Shown here piece after piece: positions 48,093 to 56,420 of a DNA stretch of 64,000 nucleotides. This DNA comes from Blastococcus sp. TF02A-30 (GTDB lineage: Bacteria > Actinomycetota > Actinomycetes > Mycobacteriales > Geodermatophilaceae). The translations under genes and the position numbers were made by a program. The notes beneath the pieces are model-generated. The model searched no databases. It was given only the letters and a program-made list of their open reading frames with translations, and was not told the origin of the DNA. The stretch is taken from positions 310,001 to 374,000 of the forward strand of contig NZ_QOHJ01000004.1 in NCBI RefSeq assembly GCF_003319185.1, in the 5' to 3' direction. Position 1 is the first letter of the stretch; the number at the start of each line of letters is the position of its first letter.

Positions 48093-48956
48093 TCAGCCCC
48101 GGCGCTGCAGGACGAAGTCGTACCGCGCCTCCGCCCAGGGGACCTCGCTGCGGCCGCCGTCCGGCGTGGGTCCGGGCTCGCGGTGCTCGAACCGGACCAC
48201 GAGCTCCTGCTTCGTCCCGAACACCACGTCGGTGTCCAGGTACTCGGCGCCCTCCTGGAACAGGTGGGTGATCAGCGGCTCGTAACCGGGCACCGCGAAC
48301 AGGAAGTGGATGTGCGCCGGCCGGAAGTGGCTGATCGCGGTCTGCGAGATCAGCTCACCCACCGGGCCGTCCATCGGGATCGTGTAGCCCTTGGGGGCGA
48401 TGCTGCGCACGCAGTAGCCGCCGTCCTCGCGGGTCGTGTACTTGCCGCGCAGCCGCGCCTCGTCGACCTCCCCGAGCTGGGCCTCGTAGACGCCCTCGTC
48501 GTCGGCCTGCCACACGTCGAAGGTGGCGCCGGGCACCGGCTCGCCGGCGAGGTCGCGGACGGTCCCGTGCAGGTACAGCGGGACGCCGGGCAGCCCGTCG
48601 GACATGTCACCGCCGTAGGGCAGCTGCGGCGACCCCTCGATGAAGAACGGGCCGAGCACGGTCGCCGGCGTGGCCTGCGGATCGAGCCGGTGGTTCATCT
48701 GCACGACCAGCATGGACAGGCCCAGGACGTCGGAGGCGAGGATGAACTCCTCGCGCTTCTCGTCGCTGATCTGCCCGGTGCGGGTCAGCCACTGCACGGC
48801 GGCCATCCACTCGGCCTCGGTCAGCCGCACCTCGCGGGCGAAGTCGTGCAGGTGCCGCACCAGCGCGGTCATGAGCTCGGCCAGGCGCGGCTCGCGGGCG
48901 GTGGCCCAGCGCTCGACGGCGAGCTCGGTGATGTTGTCCTCGGTGACCAGCTGCAC
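48093..48956 (-). CDS. Intradiol dioxygenase, hydroxyquinol 1,2-dioxygenase type
   Basis: The 287-residue protein is a catechol-type intradiol dioxygenase with the N-terminal helical dimerisation region (residues 1-100: TEDNITELAVERWATAREPRL, VRHLHDFAREVRLTEAEW). Iron ligands fit the family: Tyr in PQLPYGG near 115, Tyr in PKGYTIP near 190, and two His in HFRPAHIHFLF near 209-215. The N-terminal pattern and GPFFIEGSP favour hydroxyquinol over catechol as substrate. GAGGAGG precedes the GTG. It is the last gene of the minus-strand cluster beginning with the CoA-transferase. Confidence 0.85.
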   Translation of the reverse strand: MQLVTEDNITELAVERWATAREPRLAELMTALVRHLHDFAREVRLTEAEWMAAVQWLTRTGQISDEKREEFILASDVLGLSMLVVQMNHRLDPQATPATVLGPFFIEGSPQLPYGGDMSDGLPGVPLYLHGTVRDLAGEPVPGATFDVWQADDEGVYEAQLGEVDEARLRGKYTTREDGGYCVRSIAPKGYTIPMDGPVGELISQTAISHFRPAHIHFLFAVPGYEPLITHLFQEGAEYLDTDVVFGTKQELVVRFEHREPGPTPDGGRSEVPWAEARYDFVLQRRG

Positions 48957-49009
48957 GGGATCCTCCTCGCACGGGGGGCGACCGGCGGGCGCCGGCCGCG
49001 GGACGGAAG

Positions 49010-49981
49010 TCAGGGGGTCAGGACCAGCCGGACGCCCGGGTCGCCGGTGGCCTGGCGCCGCCAGGCGGTGGCGACGTCGGCCAGCGGCACCCGCTCGTGG
49101 GCGACCGCCAGCCGGCCGGCGGCCGCGTGCTCCGCGACGGCGGTCAGGGCCGCGCGCCGCTGGTCCGGGGTCAGCGCGTTGTTCGTGTAGCCGAGCACCG
49201 CCGCCGTCCGGGAGCGGAGCACCGCCGAGGAGAACTCGGCGACGTCGCCGGACGCCCCGCCGAGGTTGACCAGCCGGCCGCCGTCGGACAGCACCCGCGA
49301 GGCGGCGGTGGCGGCGACGCCGAACACCGGGTCGACCACGAGGTCGAGCCGCCCGTCGAGCGCCGCGCGGAAGCGGTCGGCCAGCGCGTCGGCGTCGCCG
49401 TCCAGGGCGACCACCTCGTCGGCGCCCGCGGCCCGCGCCCGCTCCCGGGCGCGCTCCGACCGTGCGACGGCGACGACGCGGCCGGCGCCCAGCAGCCGGG
49501 CCGCACCGACCGCCGCCTGGCCGACGGCACCGCCGGCCCCGAGCACGAGCACGTGCTCACCGGGCCGCAGCCCGCCACGCCAGGTGAGCGACATCCAGGC
49601 CGCGACGGCGGACAGGCCGAGGGCGGCCAGCGCCGGGTCCGGGACGTCAGCGGTCACGGGCACCACGTCCACGGCCGGCACGGCGCACCGCTCGGCCAGG
49701 CTGCCGTCGCCGGGCGCCATGCCGGCCGACGTCGCGAACCAGACCCGGGTGCCGGGCGCGAGGTCGTCGGACTCCTCCACGACGCCGGTGCCCTGCACGC
49801 CGGGCACGTAGGGCACCGCCGGCCGGCCGAAGTACGAGGTGCCCGAGCCGCAGAGCAGGTCCAGCGGCACCAGCGGCGCCGCGGTCACCCGGACGACGGC
49901 GTGCCCCGCGGCGGCGACCGGATCGGGGTGCTCGGCGTAGTCGGGGGCCTCCCCCGGCGTGTGCAGGACGGCGGCGCGCAC
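49010..49981 (-). CDS. Quinone-oxidoreductase-like zinc-free medium-chain dehydrogenase
   Basis: The 323-residue protein has the NADP-binding block GEHVLVLGAGGAVGQAAVGAARLLGAGRVVAVARS near residue 140-172 and the substrate-domain motif PYVPGVQGTGVV near 55. There are no zinc cysteines, which places it with quinone reductases/enoyl reductases (QOR family). GAGGAGG stands 6 nt before the GTG, and the gap to the upstream lyase gene is 11 bp. In the cluster it could reduce a quinone or an unsaturated acid produced by the dioxygenase. Confidence 0.85.
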   Translation of the reverse strand: MRAAVLHTPGEAPDYAEHPDPVAAAGHAVVRVTAAPLVPLDLLCGSGTSYFGRPAVPYVPGVQGTGVVEESDDLAPGTRVWFATSAGMAPGDGSLAERCAVPAVDVVPVTADVPDPALAALGLSAVAAWMSLTWRGGLRPGEHVLVLGAGGAVGQAAVGAARLLGAGRVVAVARSERARERARAAGADEVVALDGDADALADRFRAALDGRLDLVVDPVFGVAATAASRVLSDGGRLVNLGGASGDVAEFSSAVLRSRTAAVLGYTNNALTPDQRRAALTAVAEHAAAGRLAVAHERVPLADVATAWRRQATGDPGVRLVLTP

Positions 49982-49992
49982 GGGGATCCTCC

Positions 49993-50823
49993 TCAGGCCC
50001 CGACGCCGGGGAGGGGCTCGGGCACGTAGGGGTCGGGGTCGACCGGTCGGTTGTTGAGGTCGACCGAGAGGAAGACCTCGTTGGCGACCGGCCGGCGCAG
50101 CTCCTCGGCGAGCTGGCCGATCAGCCCGGCGGTGCGGGCCAGCAGGGCGAAGCCGCGCAGCAGCTCCAACGGCAGCCCGAGGTCGGCCAGGGCCGCGCCG
50201 CAGACGCCGGCCCCGTTGAGCGGCAGCCGCTTGCCCAGCACCTGCTCGTGCACCCGGCCGATGGCGGCGAACAGGGCGAGGTGCGGGCCGACCAGGCCCT
50301 CCTCGGTCGCGATCTCCAGCAGCCGCGGGGTGCGCGGGTCGCCCTGCTTGTGCACGTGGTGGCCCAGGCCGGGCACGAATCGGCCGGCGGCGCGCTGCGC
50401 GGTCATCGTCTGCAGGGCGAGGGCGTCCCACCCGTCGTCGTCGGTTGGCAGCGGCCGGTCGTGCCCGGCGAGGACGTCGTGCAGGAACCGGCCGCAGTCC
50501 TCGGTCACGCCGAGGAACCGCGAGCCGCCGCCGAGCAGGCCGGCGGCCAGCGCCCCCTGGATGGAGTCGGGCGCCGACAGGTAGGTGAGCCGGGTGACGA
50601 TCGCCGTCGGCGTGAACCCGTGGTCGGCGAGCGCGGCCAGCACGGCCTCGAACACGCGTGTCTCCCCCGGCGTGGGGCGGCGCTGGGTGGCCAGCCAGAA
50701 GGAGAGCTCCCCGAAGCCGACGGTGCCCATGACGTCGCGCGCCAGGTCGCTGCCCAGGAGCGTGATCGTCTCCAGGCTGGAGGCGCCGAGGGCGGTCGGG
50801 TAGACGGGGGGTTCGGTGCTCAC
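49993..50823 (-). CDS. Citrate-synthase-fold lyase, citryl-CoA-lyase type
   Basis: The 276-residue short citrate synthase homologue has the conserved GLGHHVHKQGDPRTPRL near residue 148 (His of the citrate synthase G-x-G-H motif) and LNGAGVCGAALADLGLP near 215. The N-terminal half of true citrate synthases is missing, and such short proteins are annotated as citryl-CoA lyases that split a CoA-activated 3-hydroxy-3-carboxyacid. The start overlaps the CoA-transferase stop (GTGA), so the two steps (CoA activation, then C-C cleavage to acetyl-CoA and a 2-oxoacid) are probably linked. The exact acid is unknown. Confidence 0.8.
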   Translation of the reverse strand: MSTEPPVYPTALGASSLETITLLGSDLARDVMGTVGFGELSFWLATQRRPTPGETRVFEAVLAALADHGFTPTAIVTRLTYLSAPDSIQGALAAGLLGGGSRFLGVTEDCGRFLHDVLAGHDRPLPTDDDGWDALALQTMTAQRAAGRFVPGLGHHVHKQGDPRTPRLLEIATEEGLVGPHLALFAAIGRVHEQVLGKRLPLNGAGVCGAALADLGLPLELLRGFALLARTAGLIGQLAEELRRPVANEVFLSVDLNNRPVDPDPYVPEPLPGVGA

Positions 50824-51989
50824 GCCCGCTCCTCCTGGGGAGCGGCCAGCCAGCGGCGGATCTCCGCGCCGTGCTCGTCCAGGGACGGCGGGGGCAGCCG
50901 GTAGGCCGGCGGGGTGGCGGAGAACGTGATCGGGTTGCGCACCGAGGGGATCGCCGCGGCGCCCTCCCCCACGGTGACCACCGGGTCCAGGCCGATCTCC
51001 TGGGCGAAGGCCACGCCCTGGTCGATGGTGTTGATCGGCCCGCACGGCACGCCGGCGCCGATGATGTCGCGGAACCAGTCCATCTTCGACCGGGTGCGCA
51101 GCCGGGCGACCAGCAGCGGCCGCAGCTCGTCGCGGTTCGCGGTGCGGTCCTCGTTGCGTCGGAACCTCGGGTCGTCGACCAGCTCCGGGACGCCGAGCAC
51201 CTCGCAGAGCCGGCGGAACTGCCCGTCGTTGCCGGCGGTGATGATCAGCTCCCCGTCGGCGCACGGCAGCGGCTCGTACGGGAACAGGCTCGGGTGGCTG
51301 TTGCCCATCCGGAACGGGACGACGCCGCCGGCGACGTAGGCGCTGGTCTGGTTCACCAGACCCGACAGCGCCGAGGAGAGCAGGTTGACCTCGACGTGCT
51401 GGCCGGCGCCGGTCTCGTGCCGGGAGTTGAGCGCCGACAGCACGCCGATGGTGGCGTGCAGGCCGGCCATCACGTCGAACAGCGCCACGCCCGCCCGGTA
51501 CGGCTCGCCGTCGGGGGCACCGGTCAGGCTCATGAAGCCGGAGATCGCCTGCACGATGAGGTCGTAGCCGGGCAGCTTCGCCCCGCCCGGGCCGCTGCCG
51601 AACCCGCTGATCGACGCGTAGACGATGCCGGGGTTGACCGCCGCCACGCTGTCGTAGTCCAGGCCGAAGCGGGCCAGCCCGCCCGGCTTGAAGTTCTCCA
51701 CCAGGACGTCGGCCCGCGCGGCCAGCTCGCGCGCCAGCCCGGCGTCGCCGTCGTCCTTGAGGTCGAGCGCGACCGACCGCTTGTTCCGGTTGGCGCCCAG
51801 GTAGTACGTGGCCACGCCGTCGCGGACCGGGGGCTGCCAGGTCCGGGTGTCGTCACCGCCGGGGCCCTCGACCTTGACCACCTCGGCGCCCAGGTCGGCC
51901 AGCAGCATCGTGCTGTAGGGCCCGGCCAGGATGCGGGAGAAGTCGGCCACCAGCAGCCCGGACAGCGGCCCCCTCGAGTCTGCTGCCAT
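50820..51989 (-). CDS. CaiB/BaiF family (class III) CoA-transferase
   Basis: The 389-residue protein has the class III blocks: VADFSRILAGPYSTMLLADLGAEVVKVEGP near residues 14-43, YYLGANRNKRSVALDL near 62, the catalytic Asp in the YDLIVQAISGFMSLTG region near 140, and the C-terminal MDWFRDIIGAGVPCGPINTIDQ. These enzymes transfer CoA between carboxylic acids. GGAGGGGG precedes the ATG. It is the first gene of a four-gene minus-strand operon and is divergent from an amidohydrolase gene across a 230-bp gap with matched -35 motifs. Confidence 0.88.
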   Translation of the reverse strand: MAADSRGPLSGLLVADFSRILAGPYSTMLLADLGAEVVKVEGPGGDDTRTWQPPVRDGVATYYLGANRNKRSVALDLKDDGDAGLARELAARADVLVENFKPGGLARFGLDYDSVAAVNPGIVYASISGFGSGPGGAKLPGYDLIVQAISGFMSLTGAPDGEPYRAGVALFDVMAGLHATIGVLSALNSRHETGAGQHVEVNLLSSALSGLVNQTSAYVAGGVVPFRMGNSHPSLFPYEPLPCADGELIITAGNDGQFRRLCEVLGVPELVDDPRFRRNEDRTANRDELRPLLVARLRTRSKMDWFRDIIGAGVPCGPINTIDQGVAFAQEIGLDPVVTVGEGAAAIPSVRNPITFSATPPAYRLPPPSLDEHGAEIRRWLAAPQEERA

Positions 51990-52045
51990 CAGCGGCGCGC
52001 CCCCTCCGTAGCCACACGCGGACAGCCGTCCGCGATGTCGGTGGC

Positions 52046-52145
52046 AGTCTCGACCCGACGCTCGACAGGTGTCAACCGTCAGCTCCATGGCCGTTCGGGA
52101 GGAGGTCGCGACCCTGTTGACACGCCGGGCCGACGGGTCCATCGT
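52046..52145. promoter_or_regulatory. Divergent promoters within an inverted repeat GTGTCAAC / GTTGACAC
   Basis: GTGTCAAC (52069-52076) and GTTGACAC (52116-52123) are perfect 8-bp inverted copies 39 bp apart, and each contains a consensus -35. TTGACA (minus, 52075-52070) followed by GAGACT 18 bp on serves the CoA-transferase operon. TTGACA (plus, 52117-52122) followed by CATCGT 17 bp on serves the amidohydrolase. A regulator bound at the repeats would control both; the IclR protein two genes away is the obvious candidate. Confidence 0.5.
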
Positions 52146-52219
52146 GACCCACGTCGCACCGGTCGTCCGACACGCGGACGCCTGTACGGCAGAGTGACGA
52201 CGACGTCCAGGAGGAGACG

Positions 52220-53704
52220 ATGAGCAACCCCGAGCCCACGCCGGAGGCCGGTCGCCCGGTGGTCCTGCGCGGCGGCACCGTGCTGACGATGGACGACAGC
52301 TGCACGGTGCTCCCGAGTGCCGACGTCCTCGTCGTGGACGACCGGATCGCCGCCGTCGGCCCGGACCTGGAGGTGCCCGAGGGCACCCAGGAGGTCGACG
52401 CGAGCGGCGGCATCGTGATGCCGGGGATGATCGACACCCACCGGCACATGTGGCAGACGGCGATGCGCGGCTACGGCGCCGACTGGACGCTCACCCAGTA
52501 CTTCGTCTGGTACTACCTGGAGCACGGCCGGAAGTTCCGCCCCCAGGACATCGCCGCCGGCAACCGGCTGGCCGCCATCGAGTCCCTCGACGCCGGCGTC
52601 ACCACCACCGTCGACTGGTCGCACAACCTGCACACCGTCGAGCACGCCGACGCCGCCCTCGACGCGTTGCGTTCCGTGCCCGGCCGGTTCGTGCTGGCCT
52701 ACGGCAACATCCAGGCCGCCCCGTGGGAGTGGACCGCGGATCCGGCCGTCCGCTCGTTCCTCGAGCGGCTGCGCGACGAGCGGGACGACCGGATGGGCGT
52801 CCAGATCGCCTTCGACGTCACCGGTGACCCCGCCTTCCCGGAGCGGGCCGCGTTCGAGGTGGCCCGCGAGCTCGGGCTGCCGGTCACCACCCACGCCGGC
52901 GTCTGGGGCGCGACCAACGACACCGGCATCCAGCAGATGCACGACGGCGGCTTCATGACGCCGGAGACGACGTACGTGCACGCCTCGACGCTCACCCGCG
53001 ACAGCTACCAGCGGATCGCCGCCACCGGCGGCTCGATCTCGGTGGCCACCGAGTCCGAGTGCAGCGCCGGGCAGGGGCACGCCCCCACCGAGCAGGTGCT
53101 GCAGTACGGCATCCCGGTGTCGCTGTCGGTGGACACCAGCGTGTGGTGGAGCGGCGACATGTTCTCCGCGATGCGCTCGACGCTCAACGCCGACCGGATG
53201 TCCGAGCACCTCACCGCCCACCTCGAGGGCGAGACCATCACCCACCTGCGGCTGCGCGCGAAGGACGTCGTCCAGTGGGCGACCCGCGGCGGGGCGCACA
53301 CCATCGGCCGCGACGCCGACCTGGGCAGCCTCGAGCCGGGCAAGAAGGCCGACGTGGTGCTGGTCAAGAACGACGCCTCGCCGGTCTCCTTCCCGCTGCT
53401 CAACCCGCTGGGCCACGTGGCCTTCCAGGCGCAGCGGGGCGACGTGCACACCGTGCTGGTCGACGGCCGGGTCGTGAAGCACGCCGGGAAGCTGGTCGGC
53501 ATCGACCTGGCGCCCGTGCGGGCCGAGATCGAGGACACGATCGAGTACCTGCGCGGGGAGTGCGGCGAGGAGGTCTGGCAGGCGGGGATGTTCCCGGAGA
53601 TGCCCGAGGCGGAGGCCGCGATCCTCGACAACCCGTACCAGTACAGCGACTTCGTCGACGAGTCCAAGCGGGCCGGCGGCGAGGAGCGGGTGCTCGGCCG
53701 CTGA
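52220..53704 (+). CDS. Amidohydrolase-superfamily deaminase/hydrolase (8-oxoguanine deaminase/AtzA-like group)
   Basis: The 494-residue metal-dependent hydrolase has HxH at His74/His76 in DTHRHMW, later ligands His in VTTHAGVW near 233 and VHASTLTRD near 255, and Asp in LSVDTSVWW near 306. It belongs with the TrzN/AtzA, guanine and cytosine deaminase-type enzymes that remove amino or chloro groups from heterocycles; the residue HMWQTAM resembles 8-oxoguanine deaminases. AGGAGG lies 5-6 nt before the ATG. It is divergent from the CoA-transferase operon and followed by an IclR regulator, so it probably feeds the same catabolic route. Confidence 0.85.
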   Translation: MSNPEPTPEAGRPVVLRGGTVLTMDDSCTVLPSADVLVVDDRIAAVGPDLEVPEGTQEVDASGGIVMPGMIDTHRHMWQTAMRGYGADWTLTQYFVWYYLEHGRKFRPQDIAAGNRLAAIESLDAGVTTTVDWSHNLHTVEHADAALDALRSVPGRFVLAYGNIQAAPWEWTADPAVRSFLERLRDERDDRMGVQIAFDVTGDPAFPERAAFEVARELGLPVTTHAGVWGATNDTGIQQMHDGGFMTPETTYVHASTLTRDSYQRIAATGGSISVATESECSAGQGHAPTEQVLQYGIPVSLSVDTSVWWSGDMFSAMRSTLNADRMSEHLTAHLEGETITHLRLRAKDVVQWATRGGAHTIGRDADLGSLEPGKKADVVLVKNDASPVSFPLLNPLGHVAFQAQRGDVHTVLVDGRVVKHAGKLVGIDLAPVRAEIEDTIEYLRGECGEEVWQAGMFPEMPEAEAAILDNPYQYSDFVDESKRAGGEERVLGR

Positions 53705-53792
53705 GAGCTCCCCGCGGCGGTCCGGAAGGCTTCCGGCCCGGGCCGTCGCGGGGGTCGGATCCGCACGGGCGGGCTACGGGAGGATGGACGGC

Positions 53793-54623
53793 ATGGCAGG
53801 ACGCGGCACCGGGCCCGACTTCGTCGAGGCGCTGGCACGGGGGCTCGACGTCCTCACCTGCTTCGACCGCGACTCCCCCACGATGACGCTGTCGGAGGTC
53901 GCGGCCGCGGCCGGGCTGGCCCGGCCGACGGCGCGCCGGCTGCTGCTCACGCTGGAGGAGCTCGGCTACGTCCGCACCACCGGTGGCGCGTTCGCGCTGA
54001 CCCCGAAGGTGCTCGACCTCGGCATGGCCTACGTGAGCGCGCTGGGCCTGTGGGACATCGCCCGGCCGCACCTGGAGGCGCTCGTCGCGCGCACCGGCGA
54101 GTCCTCGTCGATGGCGCAGCTCGACGGTTCCGACATCGTCTACGTCGCCCGGGTGTCGGTCCCCAAGATCATCACGCTGCGGGTGGACCTGGGCACGCGC
54201 TTCCCCGCCGCCCAGACGTCGCAGGGCAAGGTGCTGCTCGCCGCGCTCGCACCCGACGAGCTGGCCCGCGTCCTCGCCGTGCCCAGCCGCTCGGGCCTGC
54301 CGCCGTTCATCGGCCGGGGCGCGGAGGAGCTGCGCGACGAGCTCACCGAGGTCCGCGCCCGCGGCTGGGCGCTGGCCGACGAGGAGCTGGCCCCGGGCGT
54401 GCGCTCGGTCGCCGTCCCGGTGCGCGACGGCGCGGGCGCGGTGCAGGCCGCGATGAACGTGACGGTGCACGCCGCCGAGACCAGCACCGAGCGGCTGCTC
54501 GGCGAGCACCTGCCCCTCCTGCTGCGGGCTGCCGGCGACGTCAGCGCCGAGTGGGCGCTGTGGCAGTCGCGGCCGCACGTGGAGCTGCCGCGCCCGGCCG
54601 GGGGCGGCAGCGCCACCGCCTGA
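53793..54623 (+). CDS. IclR-family transcriptional regulator
   Basis: The 276-residue protein has an N-terminal winged helix (VEALARGLDVLTCFD, MTLSEVAAAAGLARPTARRLLLTLEELGYV, to about residue 70). The effector domain (about 85-255) carries ESSSMAQLDGSDIVYVARV and the RFPAAQTSQGKVLLAA pocket of the PcaR/PobR subgroup, which usually responds to aromatic acids such as protocatechuate or 3-oxoadipate. ATG at 53793 (MAGRGTG) is preferred over that at 53784: it has GGGAGGA at a proper distance and lies 7 nt after GAGGAT. It is expected to control the divergent cluster upstream. Confidence 0.88.
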   Translation: MAGRGTGPDFVEALARGLDVLTCFDRDSPTMTLSEVAAAAGLARPTARRLLLTLEELGYVRTTGGAFALTPKVLDLGMAYVSALGLWDIARPHLEALVARTGESSSMAQLDGSDIVYVARVSVPKIITLRVDLGTRFPAAQTSQGKVLLAALAPDELARVLAVPSRSGLPPFIGRGAEELRDELTEVRARGWALADEELAPGVRSVAVPVRDGAGAVQAAMNVTVHAAETSTERLLGEHLPLLLRAAGDVSAEWALWQSRPHVELPRPAGGGSATA

Positions 54624-54630
54624 GACCTCC

Positions 54631-54716
54631 GGTGATCAGGTGAGCTGATCGTTCTGGGTCCTGGCTCAGCACCGGTCGTGAGCCAGGACCCACGACGATC
54701 AGGTGTCCTGATCACC
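54631..54716. repeat. 86-bp nested palindrome between iclR-type gene and pdxY
   Basis: The arms 54631-54668 and 54679-54716 match at 33 of 38 positions. The central 14 bp of each arm (54655-54668 / 54679-54692) match perfectly, and the middle of the 10-nt loop is ACCGGT, itself a palindrome. Each arm ends in its own small palindrome (GATCAG-N5-CTGATC on the left, GATCAGG-N3-CCTGATC on the right), so a cruciform with two side hairpins can form. It may end the regulator transcript, but its build resembles REP/miniature palindromic elements. Confidence 0.75.
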
Positions 54717-54746
54717 ATCGCTTCCCGTGTGCCAGGGTGTGCGATC

Positions 54747-55598
<852 letters not shown>

Positions 55599-55603
55599 CC
55601 GCC

Positions 55604-56266
55604 TCAGCCGTCCCGGACCGCGACGCCCAGGACCTGCGGCGCCGTCGGCATCGGCACCCGCCCGTCCGGGAAGCGGAACCGCTCGAGCCGCTCCACCCGG
55701 AAGCCCGCCGCCGCGATCGCCGCAGCGGTGTCGCGGCCGACGTGGCAGCCCCCGCCCACGGTCGGCCACACCGTGCGGTCGAGCACGTCCTGCACCCGCG
55801 CGAGGGCCCCGCCGTCGGCCCGCACGTGCTCCCAGAAGTGCAGCCGCCCGCCGAGGCGCAGCACGCGCCGCAGCTCCCGCAGGGCCGCGGCCTGGTCCGG
55901 CACGCTGCACAGCACGAGGGAGACCACGGCGGCGTCGAACGCGCCGTCGGCGGCGGGGACGTGCTCGGCCGTCGCGTCGACCACCACCACGGGGACCGCG
56001 GCCCCCGCGGCGGCCCGCTCGGCGGCGGCGCGCAGCCGCGGCCCGGGCTCCACCGCCAGCACCTCGGTGACCGACAGCGGGTAGTGGCCGAAGTTCACCC
56101 CGGTGCCCGCCCCGATCTCGACCACCCGACCGGAGATGCCGGCCAGGAGCCGCTCGCGGTGCCCGGCGGCCCCGTGCCGCTCCATCGCCGGCGCCATCCG
56201 GGCGTAGCACCGGGCGAAGACGGGGTGGTGCACCGTCGCGCGGGGGGCCGCACCGGATCCGGTCAT
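55604..56266 (-). CDS. Class I SAM-dependent methyltransferase
   Basis: In the 220-residue protein motif I is VVEIGAGTGVNFGHYP near residues 48-63, motif II EVLAVEPGPRLRAAAERAA near 70, and the post-motif region FDAAVVSLVLCSVPDQAAALRELRRVLRLGGRLHFWEHV near 110-148. The pattern matches the Methyltransf_11 group close to human METTL7-type and phospholipid methyltransferase-like proteins. The substrate is unknown. The ATG is 6 nt after CATCGT (56278-56273, minus strand), so it is probably leaderless. It lies divergent from prfC. Confidence 0.85.
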   Translation of the reverse strand: MTGSGAAPRATVHHPVFARCYARMAPAMERHGAAGHRERLLAGISGRVVEIGAGTGVNFGHYPLSVTEVLAVEPGPRLRAAAERAAAGAAVPVVVVDATAEHVPAADGAFDAAVVSLVLCSVPDQAAALRELRRVLRLGGRLHFWEHVRADGGALARVQDVLDRTVWPTVGGGCHVGRDTAAAIAAAGFRVERLERFRFPDGRVPMPTAPQVLGVAVRDG

Positions 56267-56420
56267 GGGGGCACGATGGCCGGGCCCCGGGCCGCCGGCA
56301 AGGTCTCCCCGCACCGCCGTGACCGAGGACGCAGGCGGGACCGGCCCGGCAGCGCGGATACTGTCGTGTCGTGCCCCCCGCTGTGCTGTCCCGGTCCCGT
56401 GCTGCCCTGACGAGGCTCCG

